Assembly: GCA_024685545.1 (NCBI GenBank)
Contig: JAIKVR010000072.1
Location: forward strand, 20,322-84,321
DNA: 64,000 nucleotides
From: Eubacteriales bacterium
Lineage (GTDB): Bacteria > Bacillota > Clostridia > Eubacteriales > Anaerofustaceae
Direction of reading: 5' to 3'
The stretch's first letter is position 1; each line of letters starts with the position of its first letter. Made by a program: the position numbers and the translations under genes. Of the stretch, positions 1 to 8,374 are shown in pieces. The notes beneath the pieces are model-generated. The model was not told the origin of the DNA and made no database searches. It was given only the letters and a program-made list of their open reading frames with translations.

Positions 1-1672
1 CCCTGGCATATGTTGCCAGAGAACCTATCAGGCCGATGTTGGGGCCTTCGGGTGTCTCTATCGGGCAAATGCGGCCGTAGTGCGAATGATGGACGTCACG
101 CACTTCAAAACCGGCTCTTTCCCTCGAAAGGCCTCCAGGGCCGAGAGCGGAAAGCCTTCTTTTATTCGTCAGTTCGGAAAGCGGATTGGTCTGATCCATG
201 AACTGGCTCAGCTGCGATGAACCGAAGAATTCCTTCAGTGCGGCAGACACCGGGCGGATGTTCACGAGGCCCTGAGGTGTGATTTCCTCGGGATTTGTGA
301 CCTGCATGCGCTCCTTAACGTTCTTCTCGAACCTCGTCATTCCGATGCGGAACTGGTTCTGAAGTAATTCGCCAACGCTGCGGAGCCTTCTGTTGCCTAG
401 ATGATCTATGTCGTCGATCTCGCCGATGCCGTGGGCAAGGCCGAGTATATAGCTTATGGATGCCAGGATATCCCAGGATGTGATGATCTTGGGAAGCAGT
501 ATCCTTGAGGATGCAGCGAACGTTTCCTTCTTCTTATCATCGCCGTCCTCCGAAGCAAGGATCTCTTCCAGGGCAGGCAGATAAACGGGCATGTCGATTT
601 CTGTATCTGACATGTCAAACGGGACACCGTACTTATCCGCATAAACCGTCTTGTTTCCCACCACGTTCACTTCCTGTCCGTCGGGGGCAATGACAGTGAC
701 TTTATTGATTCCTGCGTTCTGTACTGCCCATGCGGTTGCTTCACTCATCTTTTCCCCTGCGGGAGCGATCAGCTCGCCTGTCCTCGGGTCAACAACATTG
801 CCGACGGGAGCCAGTCCCGTCAGGCGCACTGCGAGAGAGAGCTTCTTATTGAGTTTATATCGACCCACGAGCATAAGATCATATCTCTTGGGGTCGAAGA
901 ACATAGAATTAAAGAGCGGACGGGCACTGTCAATCGTGGCAGGTTCTCCCGGACGCAATTTCTTGTATATTTCGGTAAGACCCGATTCGGTGTCTGTAGA
1001 GTCATCCTTCTTCATGGATGCGAGCAGTCTTTCATCCTCACCGAACAGATCCACGATCTCGGCGTTGGTGGAAATGCCGACGGCCCTTGCCAAAGCAGTG
1101 ACTGCCACTTTTCTGGTGCGGTCCACCCTGACATATAGGATATTGTTTGAATCGGTCTCGTATTCGAGCCAGGCACCTCTGGACGGAATCACCTGAGCGG
1201 AAAACAGGTCGTTGCCGCGCTTATCCGTTACCATGGAGAAATAAGCCCCGGGGCTCCTTACCAGCTGGGTGACCACCACCCTTTCAGCTCCGTTGATGAT
1301 GAAGGTACCGGTATCCGTAAGGAGCGGGAAATCGGCCACATAGATATTCTGCTCCTTTATCTCGCCGGTCTGCTTGTTGTGATAGCGGACTTTGAGCTTA
1401 AGGGAGGTGGAATAATTGGCGTCCCTTTCCTTGCATTCCTCAACATCGTACTTCGTGGTGTTGTCCAGGGAGTAGTCAACTACGTCCAGAAACAAATTCC
1501 CGGAGTAGTCCACGATCGGGTTGATGTCGTCGAAGACTTCCTTCATGCCCTTTTCCAGGAACCACTGGTAGGAAGATTTCTGGATCTCGATCAGGTAAGG
1601 GAGCTCCATAACGTCTTTAATCCGGGCAAAGCTCATCCTCTTGTGCTTGCCGATCAGTTCCTCATGTACCAT
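1..1672 (-). CDS. rpoB: RNA polymerase beta subunit, N-terminal part (runs off the left edge)
   Basis: This is the first ~557 residues of the beta subunit, which forms much of the catalytic core of RNA polymerase. The minus-strand frame is open from the start codon at 1672 to the window edge. It begins [15 protein letters not shown], and the early block with [14 protein letters not shown] is typical of Firmicute RpoB. The last part holds the rifampicin region ([21 protein letters not shown], then [12 protein letters not shown]) and the block [18 protein letters not shown]. The start is supported by AAAGGAG six bases upstream. The gene is transcribed leftwards from its own strong promoter. It is probably the head of an rpoBC operon that lies outside the window. 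The residues seen in the rifampicin region look wild type. Confidence 0.98.
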   Translation of the reverse strand, partial: MVHEELIGKHKRMSFARIKDVMELPYLIEIQKSSYQWFLEKGMKEVFDDINPIVDYSGNLFLDVVDYSLDNTTKYDVEECKERDANYSTSLKLKVRYHNKQTGEIKEQNIYVADFPLLTDTGTFIINGAERVVVTQLVRSPGAYFSMVTDKRGNDLFSAQVIPSRGAWLEYETDSNNILYVRVDRTRKVAVTALARAVGISTNAEIVDLFGEDERLLASMKKDDSTDTESGLTEIYKKLRPGEPATIDSARPLFNSMFFDPKRYDLMLVGRYKLNKKLSLAVRLTGLAPVGNVVDPRTGELIAPAGEKMSEATAWAVQNAGINKVTVIAPDGQEVNVVGNKTVYADKYGVPFDMSDTEIDMPVYLPALEEILASEDGDDKKKETFAASSRILLPKIITSWDILASISYILGLAHGIGEIDDIDHLGNRRLRSVGELLQNQFRIGMTRFEKNVKERMQVTNPEEITPQGLVNIRPVSAALKEFFGSSQLSQFMDQTNPLSELTNKRRLSALGPGGLSRERAGFEVRDVHHSHYGRICPIETPEGPNIGLIGSLATYAR

Positions 1673-1840
1673 CGTAACTCCTTTGGTTGTGAAAATTATA
1701 ATGAAGGATTGAAAAGAGACCCGCTGTGCGTTATTATATTATCGAACGATGATAAAGGCGCTTGGCGGGTATCCTCCAATCCGTTAGACTCATGTTTTTC
1801 TATATTTGCATACACAAAAAAGCCTTACTTGCAAAAATAA

Positions 1841-1869
1841 ATAATACGACAAACGTGCTCTTTTGTCAA
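1841..1869 (-). promoter_or_regulatory. Strong sigma-A promoter for rpoB
   Basis: On the minus strand TTGACA is followed by exactly 17 bases and TATTAT. This predicts a start near 1834 and a leader of about 160 nt before rpoB. The leader contains a long-range stem (ACCCGC with GCGGGT, plus strand 1719-1724 and 1765-1770) enclosing a smaller TTATC/GATAA hairpin. Confidence 0.85.
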
Positions 1870-1899
1870 GAGCAATTTGCTTTTGTGCGTCAAAAAATA

Positions 1900-1928
1900 T
1901 TGACATTTGCAGACGCCGAATATATAAT
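1900..1928 (+). promoter_or_regulatory. Perfect consensus promoter pointing antisense into pth
   Basis: TTGACA, a 17-base spacer and TATAAT lie on the plus strand, back to back with the rpoB promoter. Transcription from it would run antisense through pth towards pgi. No plus-strand gene starts close to it. The motif is exact, but whether it is active cannot be seen. Confidence 0.6.
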
Positions 1929-1942
1929 ATTCTAACCTGAAT

Positions 1943-2545
1943 TTAATTATCCTTGTTCTCTCCCTCAACGGGAGCTTTTTTTATTCTGCGCGGATTGAAC
2001 TTGTTCATCGCGCTGTCGATACCTTCGCTTATATAGCAGTCGAGGGCCTGTGCGGCTTTTTCTGCCGATGATTTCATTATCTCGAGCTCTTCTGAAGTGA
2101 ATGGGGAAAGCACGTAATCCCTCAGGTCTCTGGAACCGTTGTCGCCTACCCCGAAGCGTATGCGTGGAAATTTCGTGGTGGCAAGGCTCGACACCACGCT
2201 TTTCATTCCGTTGTGCGTTCCGGGGCCTCCTCCACGACGTATCCTCAGTTCGCCCATGGGAAATTCGATATCGTCATGGATCACGATTATGTGCTCGGGA
2301 TCTATCCTGTAGTAGTCTGCCGCGGCTCTGACCGCGATGCCGGACAGGTTCATGTAAGTCTGAGGCTTGATCAGCAGTACCTTTTCCGCACCGACACGGG
2401 TCTCACCGCACAACGAATAGAACCTCTCCTTGTCGCAGGAGAATCCGTGGATTCCGCAGAAAGCGTCAGCGGTCATGAACCCGACGTTGTGCCTTGTCAG
2501 TTCGTATTCTCTACCGGGATTGCCCAGCGCGGCAATAAGATACAT
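1943..2545 (-). CDS. pth: Peptidyl-tRNA hydrolase
   Basis: Pth recycles peptidyl-tRNAs released by stalled ribosomes, freeing tRNA by hydrolysing the ester bond. The 200-residue protein has the family blocks: LIAALGNPGREYELTRHNVGF at the N-terminus with the catalytic His in RHNVG, the run QTYMNLSG, and the IHDDIEFPMG and RRGGGPGTHNGMKS segments. A longer reading frame begins at 2572. The ATG at 2545 is preferred because it gives the conserved MYLIAALGNPG start and is preceded by AAGGTGAGAG. The C-terminal tail is Lys/Glu rich. The gene lies upstream of rpoB in the same direction, separated by 270 bases. A TATAAT-like box at 2571-2576 on the minus strand could be its promoter, divergent from pgi. 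Confidence 0.96.
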   Translation of the reverse strand: MYLIAALGNPGREYELTRHNVGFMTADAFCGIHGFSCDKERFYSLCGETRVGAEKVLLIKPQTYMNLSGIAVRAAADYYRIDPEHIIVIHDDIEFPMGELRIRRGGGPGTHNGMKSVVSSLATTKFPRIRFGVGDNGSRDLRDYVLSPFTSEELEIMKSSAEKAAQALDCYISEGIDSAMNKFNPRRIKKAPVEGENKDN

Positions 2546-2597
2546 TTCTCTCACCTTTGTCCTACCTGCCATTATATCAAAAAAGAAATCATTACAA

Positions 2598-2626
2598 TTT
2601 CATTGTTCAATAATACATGCTATAAT
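2598..2626 (+). promoter_or_regulatory. Extended -10 promoter for pgi
   Basis: TGCTATAAT (2618-2626) is an extended -10 element. The -35 region 17 bases upstream is only partly like the consensus. It sits about 40 bases before the pgi start. Confidence 0.7.
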
Positions 2627-2666
2627 TGCTTTAATTCAAATCAATTATCTCGGAGATATACAAATA

Positions 2667-3899
2667 ATGAGTGTTCTGAAATTCGATTATTCCATGTCTG
2701 GGTTTTCCCCGGAATATTTGAGTCGCTTCGCTTCAACCGCAGCCTCCGCAGACAAGGAACTGGCAAACGGCACATTCAATAATACAGACTGGCTGGATTA
2801 TCCTGTGAAAATAGAGCAGACAGTGCTTCTTGACATCCTCAATACGGCAGAAGAGATCAAGCGCAAATGCGATGCTCTGATCGTCATTGGCATAGGAGGA
2901 AGCTACATGGGAGCCAAGGCAGGTCTGACCATGATAAAGGATTCCTTCAACACAAAAGAAGGCTGCCCTGAAGTCTATTTTGCAGGGTGGAACATGAGTT
3001 CCGTTTACCATGCAGAGGTCATGAAAGCCGTCAAGAACAAGGATGTGTGCGTAATCGTGATCTCGAAGAGCGGCACCACCATCGAGACTGCAGCCGCTTT
3101 CAAGATATTCCGTTATTTTCTTTTTGAGAAATATGGCGATGATTATGTAAACCGAATCTATGTCGTCACTTCATCTGATTCCGGAGCCCTTCACGAAGAA
3201 GCGGTTCAGATGGGTTACAAGGCATTCGCACTGCCTGAGAACATCGGCGGACGCTACAGCGTGCTTACACCGTCAGGGCTTCTGCCGCTTGCCTGCGCTG
3301 GAATCGATGTGCTCGCCATGATGAAAGGCGCCAAAGCCGCGTATGATGACATCAATTCACTTCCATATGAGCAAAACGACTGCTATAAATATGCCGTTCT
3401 CAGGAGGCTGATGGACTTAAAAGGAAAAAAGATAGAGGTATTTGCCGGATGGGAGCCAAGATTGGAATACTTCACCGACTGGCTCATCCAGCTCTTTGGT
3501 GAGAGCGAAGGGAAAGACGGCAAAGGGCTTTATCCTGCACAGGCCCTGTTTACAAGGGATTTGCATTCCTTCGGGCAGTTTCTGCAGCAGGGTACTCCGC
3601 AGACCTTTGAAACGATGTTCTCAATAGCCACTCCGACTCTGGACATATCCTATGAAGGGGATAAGAGCTACGCAGGAACCAATTCACTCATCGAGCAGGC
3701 TGTGTCCATTGCCCACTCCGAAAGCAATACGCCCGTGATGAGATTCACGTTTGACAACCCAGGCGCGGAAGCTTTCGGTTATGGAGTGTACTTTTTCATG
3801 AGAGCATGCGCGATTTCCTGTGTGCTTCTTGGCGTAAATCCATTCGATCAACCCGGTGTAGAAGCTTACAAAGCCATCGTAAAAAAGCTTTCAGAATAA
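2667..3899 (+). CDS. pgi: Glucose-6-phosphate isomerase
   Basis: Pgi interconverts glucose-6-phosphate and fructose-6-phosphate in glycolysis and gluconeogenesis (cytoplasm). The 410-residue protein has the SIS-type sugar-phosphate blocks: IGIGGSYMGAKAG near residue 75, the phosphate-binding SKSGTTIETA, the glycine-rich ENIGGRYSVL, and the C-terminal part with GVNPFDQPGVEAYK. About 410-450 residues is the usual length of the short bacterial form. The open frame extends upstream to 2430 through the pth promoter region. The ATG at 2667 is chosen because the protein then starts at the family's normal point and GGAG lies 11 bases upstream. It is followed directly by an intrinsic terminator, so it is probably monocistronic. 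Confidence 0.96.
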   Translation: MSVLKFDYSMSGFSPEYLSRFASTAASADKELANGTFNNTDWLDYPVKIEQTVLLDILNTAEEIKRKCDALIVIGIGGSYMGAKAGLTMIKDSFNTKEGCPEVYFAGWNMSSVYHAEVMKAVKNKDVCVIVISKSGTTIETAAAFKIFRYFLFEKYGDDYVNRIYVVTSSDSGALHEEAVQMGYKAFALPENIGGRYSVLTPSGLLPLACAGIDVLAMMKGAKAAYDDINSLPYEQNDCYKYAVLRRLMDLKGKKIEVFAGWEPRLEYFTDWLIQLFGESEGKDGKGLYPAQALFTRDLHSFGQFLQQGTPQTFETMFSIATPTLDISYEGDKSYAGTNSLIEQAVSIAHSESNTPVMRFTFDNPGAEAFGYGVYFFMRACAISCVLLGVNPFDQPGVEAYKAIVKKLSE

Positions 3900-3953
3900 G
3901 GGAAAACTGTTAGTATACTAAGTTTATTTCATTGTATTCAAGAATTATGTATT

Positions 3954-3984
3954 TAAAAAACGGCTTTAACAAGCCGTTTTTTTT
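3954..3984 (+). terminator. Intrinsic terminator after pgi
   Basis: The stem ACGGCTT/AAGCCGT with a TAAC loop is followed by eight T residues. Flanking A and T runs extend the stem. Confidence 0.9.
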
Positions 3985-4030
3985 ATACGTCATAAAAATC
4001 GTTTTTTGTTAAAATTTGGAGTAAGAAAGG

Positions 4031-4059
4031 TTGACATCATATTTACCTTGTTATATAAT
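4031..4059 (+). promoter_or_regulatory. Consensus promoter for the marR-ABC exporter operon
   Basis: TTGACA, a 17-base spacer and TATAAT match the sigma-A consensus perfectly. The predicted start is near 4066, at the edge of an inverted repeat. Confidence 0.88.
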
Positions 4060-4065
4060 ATTCCG

Positions 4066-4091
4066 CGAACTAACTGTTCGATGCCTAACTG
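4066..4091. promoter_or_regulatory. Candidate MarR operator
   Basis: CGAAC-TAACT-GTTCG (4066-4080) is an inverted repeat starting at the predicted transcription start. CTAACTG occurs at 4070-4076 and again at 4085-4091. The position fits autorepression by the MarR protein encoded 25 bases downstream. This is inference from position. Confidence 0.5.
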
Positions 4092-4115
4092 AATTTTAGC
4101 GGAAAGGAGGATTTG

Positions 4116-4592
4116 ATGAAAGCACCACAAAAGAGGACTCTGGGTATTGCCGCCCGGATGCTTAACAACATCGTATCCCGATACATAGACAAGGGTACGG
4201 AAGCTATCAGGAAAGAATACAACATCACGCCGATGCATGGGTACATCATCGCTTATCTTGCCCATAACGATGATCACGATATATATCAAAAGGAGATCGA
4301 GGAGAAATTCTTTATTCGCTCCTCTACGGTCACCAGCATGATTAAACTCATGGAGAAAAACGGCTTGATCACCAGGGAATCGGTGGAACAGGATGCACGA
4401 CTCAAAAAAATCGTCCTCACCGATAAAGCAAAGGACATGCAAAGCAAGATCAATAAAGCCATGTATGATACGGACAATGAGCTTACAGGTATCCTTACAA
4501 AAGAGGAACTCGATACTTTCTTTGAAGTCATTGAAAAGATCAAGAACAAGATCCAGAAAGGCAGATCCACGGACAATATTAGCGAAAACTAA
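4116..4592 (+). CDS. MarR-family transcriptional regulator
   Basis: This 158-residue winged-helix protein most likely represses the exporter genes behind it and releases DNA on binding a drug or metabolite. The middle has the MarR DNA-binding fold: DIYQKEIEEKFFIRSSTVTSMIKLMEKNGLI, then a wing with RESVEQDARLKKIVLT. Helices at both ends would form the dimer interface. A TTG three bases earlier is also in frame, but the ATG at 4116 has AAAGGAGG at ideal distance. It is the first gene of an operon with two ABC half-exporters. This arrangement is common for multidrug efflux in Firmicutes. The ligand is unknown. Confidence 0.93.
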   Translation: MKAPQKRTLGIAARMLNNIVSRYIDKGTEAIRKEYNITPMHGYIIAYLAHNDDHDIYQKEIEEKFFIRSSTVTSMIKLMEKNGLITRESVEQDARLKKIVLTDKAKDMQSKINKAMYDTDNELTGILTKEELDTFFEVIEKIKNKIQKGRSTDNISEN

Positions 4593-4606
4593 AAAAGGAG
4601 GAAAAA

Positions 4607-6346
4607 TTGAAAAAGATAAGATTAATTCTTTCACATGTGAAGCAATATACGAAGTACCTGCTCTTAACGCCCGTATTCTCGATTATTGAGAGCGCTATGG
4701 GTACAGTTACTCCTATTATCACAGCAAAACTCGTTGACGAAGGTATTCAGGGCGGAAACCTTGACGTAGTCAAAAAAATGGCACTGTTTTACGTCCTGAC
4801 CACGCTGTTCAATGCAGCTATCGGCATGCTGGGCGGCATTTGCTCCGCCAGAGCGGGCGTCGGATTCTCCACGAACCTGAGGCAGGCACTTTATTATAAA
4901 GTACAGGAATTCTCCTTTGCCAACATAGATAAGTTCTCAACGGCATCTATCGTCACAAGATGCACATCTGACGTAAACAACATTCAGATGGCTCTTATGC
5001 AGGTAGTCAGAATGCTGGTAAGGGTCCCGGCATCGATTATTTTCGCGATGATCATGGCTTTCCGTACGGGAGGCAAAATGGCATTCATATTCTTACTCGT
5101 TATGCCTGTACTCGGCATCTCGCTCGGATTCATCTCTGCAAAGGTGCACCCGGTCTTCCAGGCGATGTTCAAGAAGACCGATAACCTTAACAATATCGTA
5201 CGTGAAAACGTCCGTTCCATCAGAGTAGTCAAAGGCTTCATCCGTGAGGAATATGAGATCCAGAAGTTAAAGGCGGCGACTAAAGCCATTTACGATAACA
5301 ACTGGGAAGCCCAAAAGATCATGTCTCTGAATATGCCGATCATGTCCCTTTGCATGAATACTTGCACACTTCTCATCTCATGGCTTGGCGCGAAAATGAT
5401 TATCCAGGGCGTCGGCAACTTTACCGTAGGCAACCTGCAGATGCTCCTTTCCTACACGATGCAGATCCTTTCTTCACTGATGAGCGTCTCCATGGTATAC
5501 GTCATGCTCACACAAGCTGCGGCAGCAATCAACCGTGTATACGATATACTGGTCGAGAAGAGCACCATCACCGACCCGGAGGATCCGATCTTTGAAGTCC
5601 CCGACGGATCCGTACAATTCGAGAACGTCGATTTCTCATACAGCGGAGACGAAGAAAGACTCTCTCTGAAGGATGTCTCTCTGAAGATCAACTCAGGCGA
5701 GACAATCGGCATATTGGGAGGTACTGGAAGCGGCAAGAGTTCCCTGGTATCGCTTATACCTAGACTATATGACGTCACCGAAGGAGATCTTAAAGTCGGA
5801 GGAATAGATGTCAGACAGTACGACCTGACCGCTCTAAGAGACTCCGTAGCGGTGGTGCTTCAGAACAACGTCCTCTTCTCCGGCACCATAAAGGAGAACC
5901 TCAGATGGGGCAAGGAAGATGCTACGGACGAGGAACTGGTTGAAGTCTGTAAGATGGCATGCGCCGATGAGTTTATCAGACAGTTCCCGGACGGATATGA
6001 CACAGTGCTCGATCAGGGCGGAACCAACGTTTCCGGAGGACAGAAACAGAGGCTGTGCATAGCCAGAGCGCTTTTAAAGAGACCGAAGATCATAATCTTC
6101 GACGACTCTACCAGCGCAGTAGATACGAAGACGGACGCAAGGATCCGTCAGGCTCTCAAGGATTATATTCCCGAGACCACTAAGATCATTATCGCTCAGA
6201 GAGTTGCTTCTGTACACGATGCGGATAAAATCCTTATTTTGGATAACGGCGAAGTCAACGGTTTCGATACACCGGAAAATCTTTTGAAAACCAATAAGAT
6301 ATATCAGGAAGTATACAATTCTCAGACACAAGGAGGGCTTGAATAA
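4607..6346 (+). CDS. ABC exporter half-transporter with degenerate ATP site (subunit 1 of heterodimer)
   Basis: A 579-residue type IV ABC exporter half: six membrane segments (about residues 15-300), then a nucleotide-binding domain. Walker A is GGTGSGKSS near residue 371 and the signature is VSGGQKQR. The Walker B region reads IIFDDSTSAVD near residue 495, so the catalytic Glu is replaced by Asp, and the switch reads IAQR near 528, so the His is Gln. Together these mark the non-catalytic partner of a heterodimeric exporter (as in BmrC/BmrD or TM287/288). The start is a TTG with AAAAAGGAGG in front. Its stop overlaps the next start by one base (TAATG), so the two halves are translationally coupled. 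The substrate is probably a drug-like or lipid compound and is not identifiable. Confidence 0.93.
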   Translation: MKKIRLILSHVKQYTKYLLLTPVFSIIESAMGTVTPIITAKLVDEGIQGGNLDVVKKMALFYVLTTLFNAAIGMLGGICSARAGVGFSTNLRQALYYKVQEFSFANIDKFSTASIVTRCTSDVNNIQMALMQVVRMLVRVPASIIFAMIMAFRTGGKMAFIFLLVMPVLGISLGFISAKVHPVFQAMFKKTDNLNNIVRENVRSIRVVKGFIREEYEIQKLKAATKAIYDNNWEAQKIMSLNMPIMSLCMNTCTLLISWLGAKMIIQGVGNFTVGNLQMLLSYTMQILSSLMSVSMVYVMLTQAAAAINRVYDILVEKSTITDPEDPIFEVPDGSVQFENVDFSYSGDEERLSLKDVSLKINSGETIGILGGTGSGKSSLVSLIPRLYDVTEGDLKVGGIDVRQYDLTALRDSVAVVLQNNVLFSGTIKENLRWGKEDATDEELVEVCKMACADEFIRQFPDGYDTVLDQGGTNVSGGQKQRLCIARALLKRPKIIIFDDSTSAVDTKTDARIRQALKDYIPETTKIIIAQRVASVHDADKILILDNGEVNGFDTPENLLKTNKIYQEVYNSQTQGGLE

Positions 6347-8289
6347 TGGGTAGAGGCGGAGGCCCCGGAGGAAGAGGCGGAGGAAGAAGAGATCCCAGAC
6401 AGGCCATGGAGGATATGAACTATAAGTTCAATCCCCAGGTCTTTGGACGTATTTTCACCTATATGAAGGGCAAATACATCCTCATGACCCTCTTCGTATT
6501 TTTCACAATCGTAGCTAACACTTACTGCAGGCTGAGAGGAACATGGTTCACCGGCCAGCTGATCGACAATTATATAGCCAAGAAAGATTTGGCGGGACTG
6601 CCTCACGCGATGATCGAGATTGTCATCATTCATCTGGCGGAGATCCTCATCCAGCTCTCACAGCAGCTAGTAATGAACAGACTGACTCAGGGCATAACAA
6701 AAGACATCAGGGACGACCTGTTCACGAAGATGCAATCACTACCGATCAAGTATTTTGACCAGCACTCCACGGGCAATATCATGAGCCGTTTCACAAACGA
6801 CGTCGACACTGTCAGCCGCGTCATACAGTCCACACTGACACAGGTGTTCTCCACATTGCTCACACTGTTCAGCGTTCTGGGCAGCATGCTCGTGATATCC
6901 ATCCCGTTAACCGGAATGGTCTTCGTATTCGTCATCCTGATGGGAGTATTCTCCACCAAGATCGGCGGTAAGAGCGCCAGGTACTTCTTCGGTCGCCAGA
7001 TTGCTGTCGGGAATGTCAACGGTTATATCGAGGAACACGTCACAGGCCAGAAAGTCGTCAAGGTCTTCAACTATGAAGAAAGGGCCAAGAAGGAATTTGA
7101 CAAGGAGAATACCGAACTGTTCAGAGTATCCGATAAGGCAAACCTCTTCTCCAACATACTTATGCCTATCAACGGACTTCTTGGCAATATCCAGTATATT
7201 GTTCTGGCGTTGCTTGGAGCCATCATGGCGATCAAGGGCGGAAGCTTCAACTTCACCATAGCCGGTAGGCATGTACTGCAGCTTGGCGAATTGATCACCT
7301 TCTTAAGCCTTTCCAGACAGTTCACGATGCCCCTGACTCAGATATCAATGCAGGTCAATACGGTCGTACAGTCCATGGCAGGCGCTCAGAGAATATTCAC
7401 GATCATGGACGAAAAGCCGGAAGAAGACGACGGAAAGATCACGCTTGTCAATGTTACCAAGGCTGAAGACGGCACATTGACCGAATGCGCTGAAAGGACA
7501 GAGCACTGGGCATGGAAGATTCCCAACGAAGACGGCACCGTCGAACTCAGGGAACTCAAGGGAGACATCAAGCTTAACAATGTCTACTTCGGATACGATC
7601 CGGAAAAGACCGTGTTGCATGATATTTCCATATATGCAAAGCCGGGCCAGAAGATAGCGCTTGTAGGAGCGACAGGTGCCGGCAAGACCACCATAACGAA
7701 CCTGATCAACAGATTCTATGATATCCAGTCCGGTGAGATTCTATACGACGGAATCAACATCAAGAATATTAAGAAGAAGGACCTGAGAGGATCCATGTCC
7801 ATCGTACTGCAGGATACCGACCTCTTCACAGGAACCGTTATGGAGAACATCCGCTACGGAAAACTTGACGCAACGGATGAGGAATGCATAGAGGCGGCCA
7901 AGATCGCCAATGCCCACGGTTTCATCGAAAGACTGACCGACGGCTACGATACGATGCTGGATTCCAACGGCACCAACCTGTCTCAGGGCCAGAGACAGCT
8001 GCTCACCATAGCCCGCGCGGCAGTTGCCGATCCTCCGGTAATGATCCTGGACGAAGCAACCAGTTCCATCGATACCCGTACGGAAGCTCTGGTACAGAGT
8101 GGCATGGACAGACTGATGGAAGGCAGAACGGTATTCGTTATCGCTCACAGACTCTCTACAGTCCAAAACTCTGATGCCATCATGGTCATTGACCAGGGCA
8201 AGATCATAGAGAGAGGCGACCACAACACTCTTATCGACCAGAAGGGCGTTTATTATCAGCTCTATACAGGAGCATTCGAACTGGAATAA
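6346..8289 (+). CDS. ABC exporter half-transporter with intact catalytic site (subunit 2 of heterodimer)
   Basis: A 647-residue partner of the preceding half-transporter. It starts with an unusual Gly/Arg-rich stretch (about residues 2-17), followed by the membrane domain. A 60-residue insert before the ATPase domain contains the WAWK motif typical of this heterodimer class. Walker A is GATGAGKTT near residue 440, Walker B is VMILDEATS with the catalytic Glu, and the switch is IAHRLST with its His. The signature is LSQGQ instead of LSGGQ. Because this altered signature pairs with subunit 1's degenerate Walker motifs, the complex has one weak and one working ATP site. A strong terminator follows. 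Confidence 0.93.
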   Translation: MGRGGGPGGRGGGRRDPRQAMEDMNYKFNPQVFGRIFTYMKGKYILMTLFVFFTIVANTYCRLRGTWFTGQLIDNYIAKKDLAGLPHAMIEIVIIHLAEILIQLSQQLVMNRLTQGITKDIRDDLFTKMQSLPIKYFDQHSTGNIMSRFTNDVDTVSRVIQSTLTQVFSTLLTLFSVLGSMLVISIPLTGMVFVFVILMGVFSTKIGGKSARYFFGRQIAVGNVNGYIEEHVTGQKVVKVFNYEERAKKEFDKENTELFRVSDKANLFSNILMPINGLLGNIQYIVLALLGAIMAIKGGSFNFTIAGRHVLQLGELITFLSLSRQFTMPLTQISMQVNTVVQSMAGAQRIFTIMDEKPEEDDGKITLVNVTKAEDGTLTECAERTEHWAWKIPNEDGTVELRELKGDIKLNNVYFGYDPEKTVLHDISIYAKPGQKIALVGATGAGKTTITNLINRFYDIQSGEILYDGINIKNIKKKDLRGSMSIVLQDTDLFTGTVMENIRYGKLDATDEECIEAAKIANAHGFIERLTDGYDTMLDSNGTNLSQGQRQLLTIARAAVADPPVMILDEATSSIDTRTEALVQSGMDRLMEGRTVFVIAHRLSTVQNSDAIMVIDQGKIIERGDHNTLIDQKGVYYQLYTGAFELE

Positions 8290-8299
8290 GAACCGAAAC

Positions 8300-8335
8300 A
8301 AAAAATCCCCCCTTATATACAGGAGGGATTTTTTT
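8300..8335. terminator. Bidirectional intrinsic terminator
   Basis: AAAAAATCCC(C)CCT pairs with AGGAGGGATTTTTT around a short loop. A run of T on each strand lets it serve both the ABC operon and the convergent CDF gene. Confidence 0.88.
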
Positions 8336-8374
8336 ATGTTATTTTTCGAAATCCGACCCGATCTGAGGAACAGT

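Noticed and set aside
1379..1840. 153-codon plus-strand open frame over the rpoB start
   Set aside because: It lies antisense to rpoB, which has clear homology and a ribosome site; it has no recognisable motif.
2430..2666. Upstream extension of the pgi reading frame
   Set aside because: It runs through the pgi promoter and antisense to pth; the encoded text has no similarity to Pgi N-termini.
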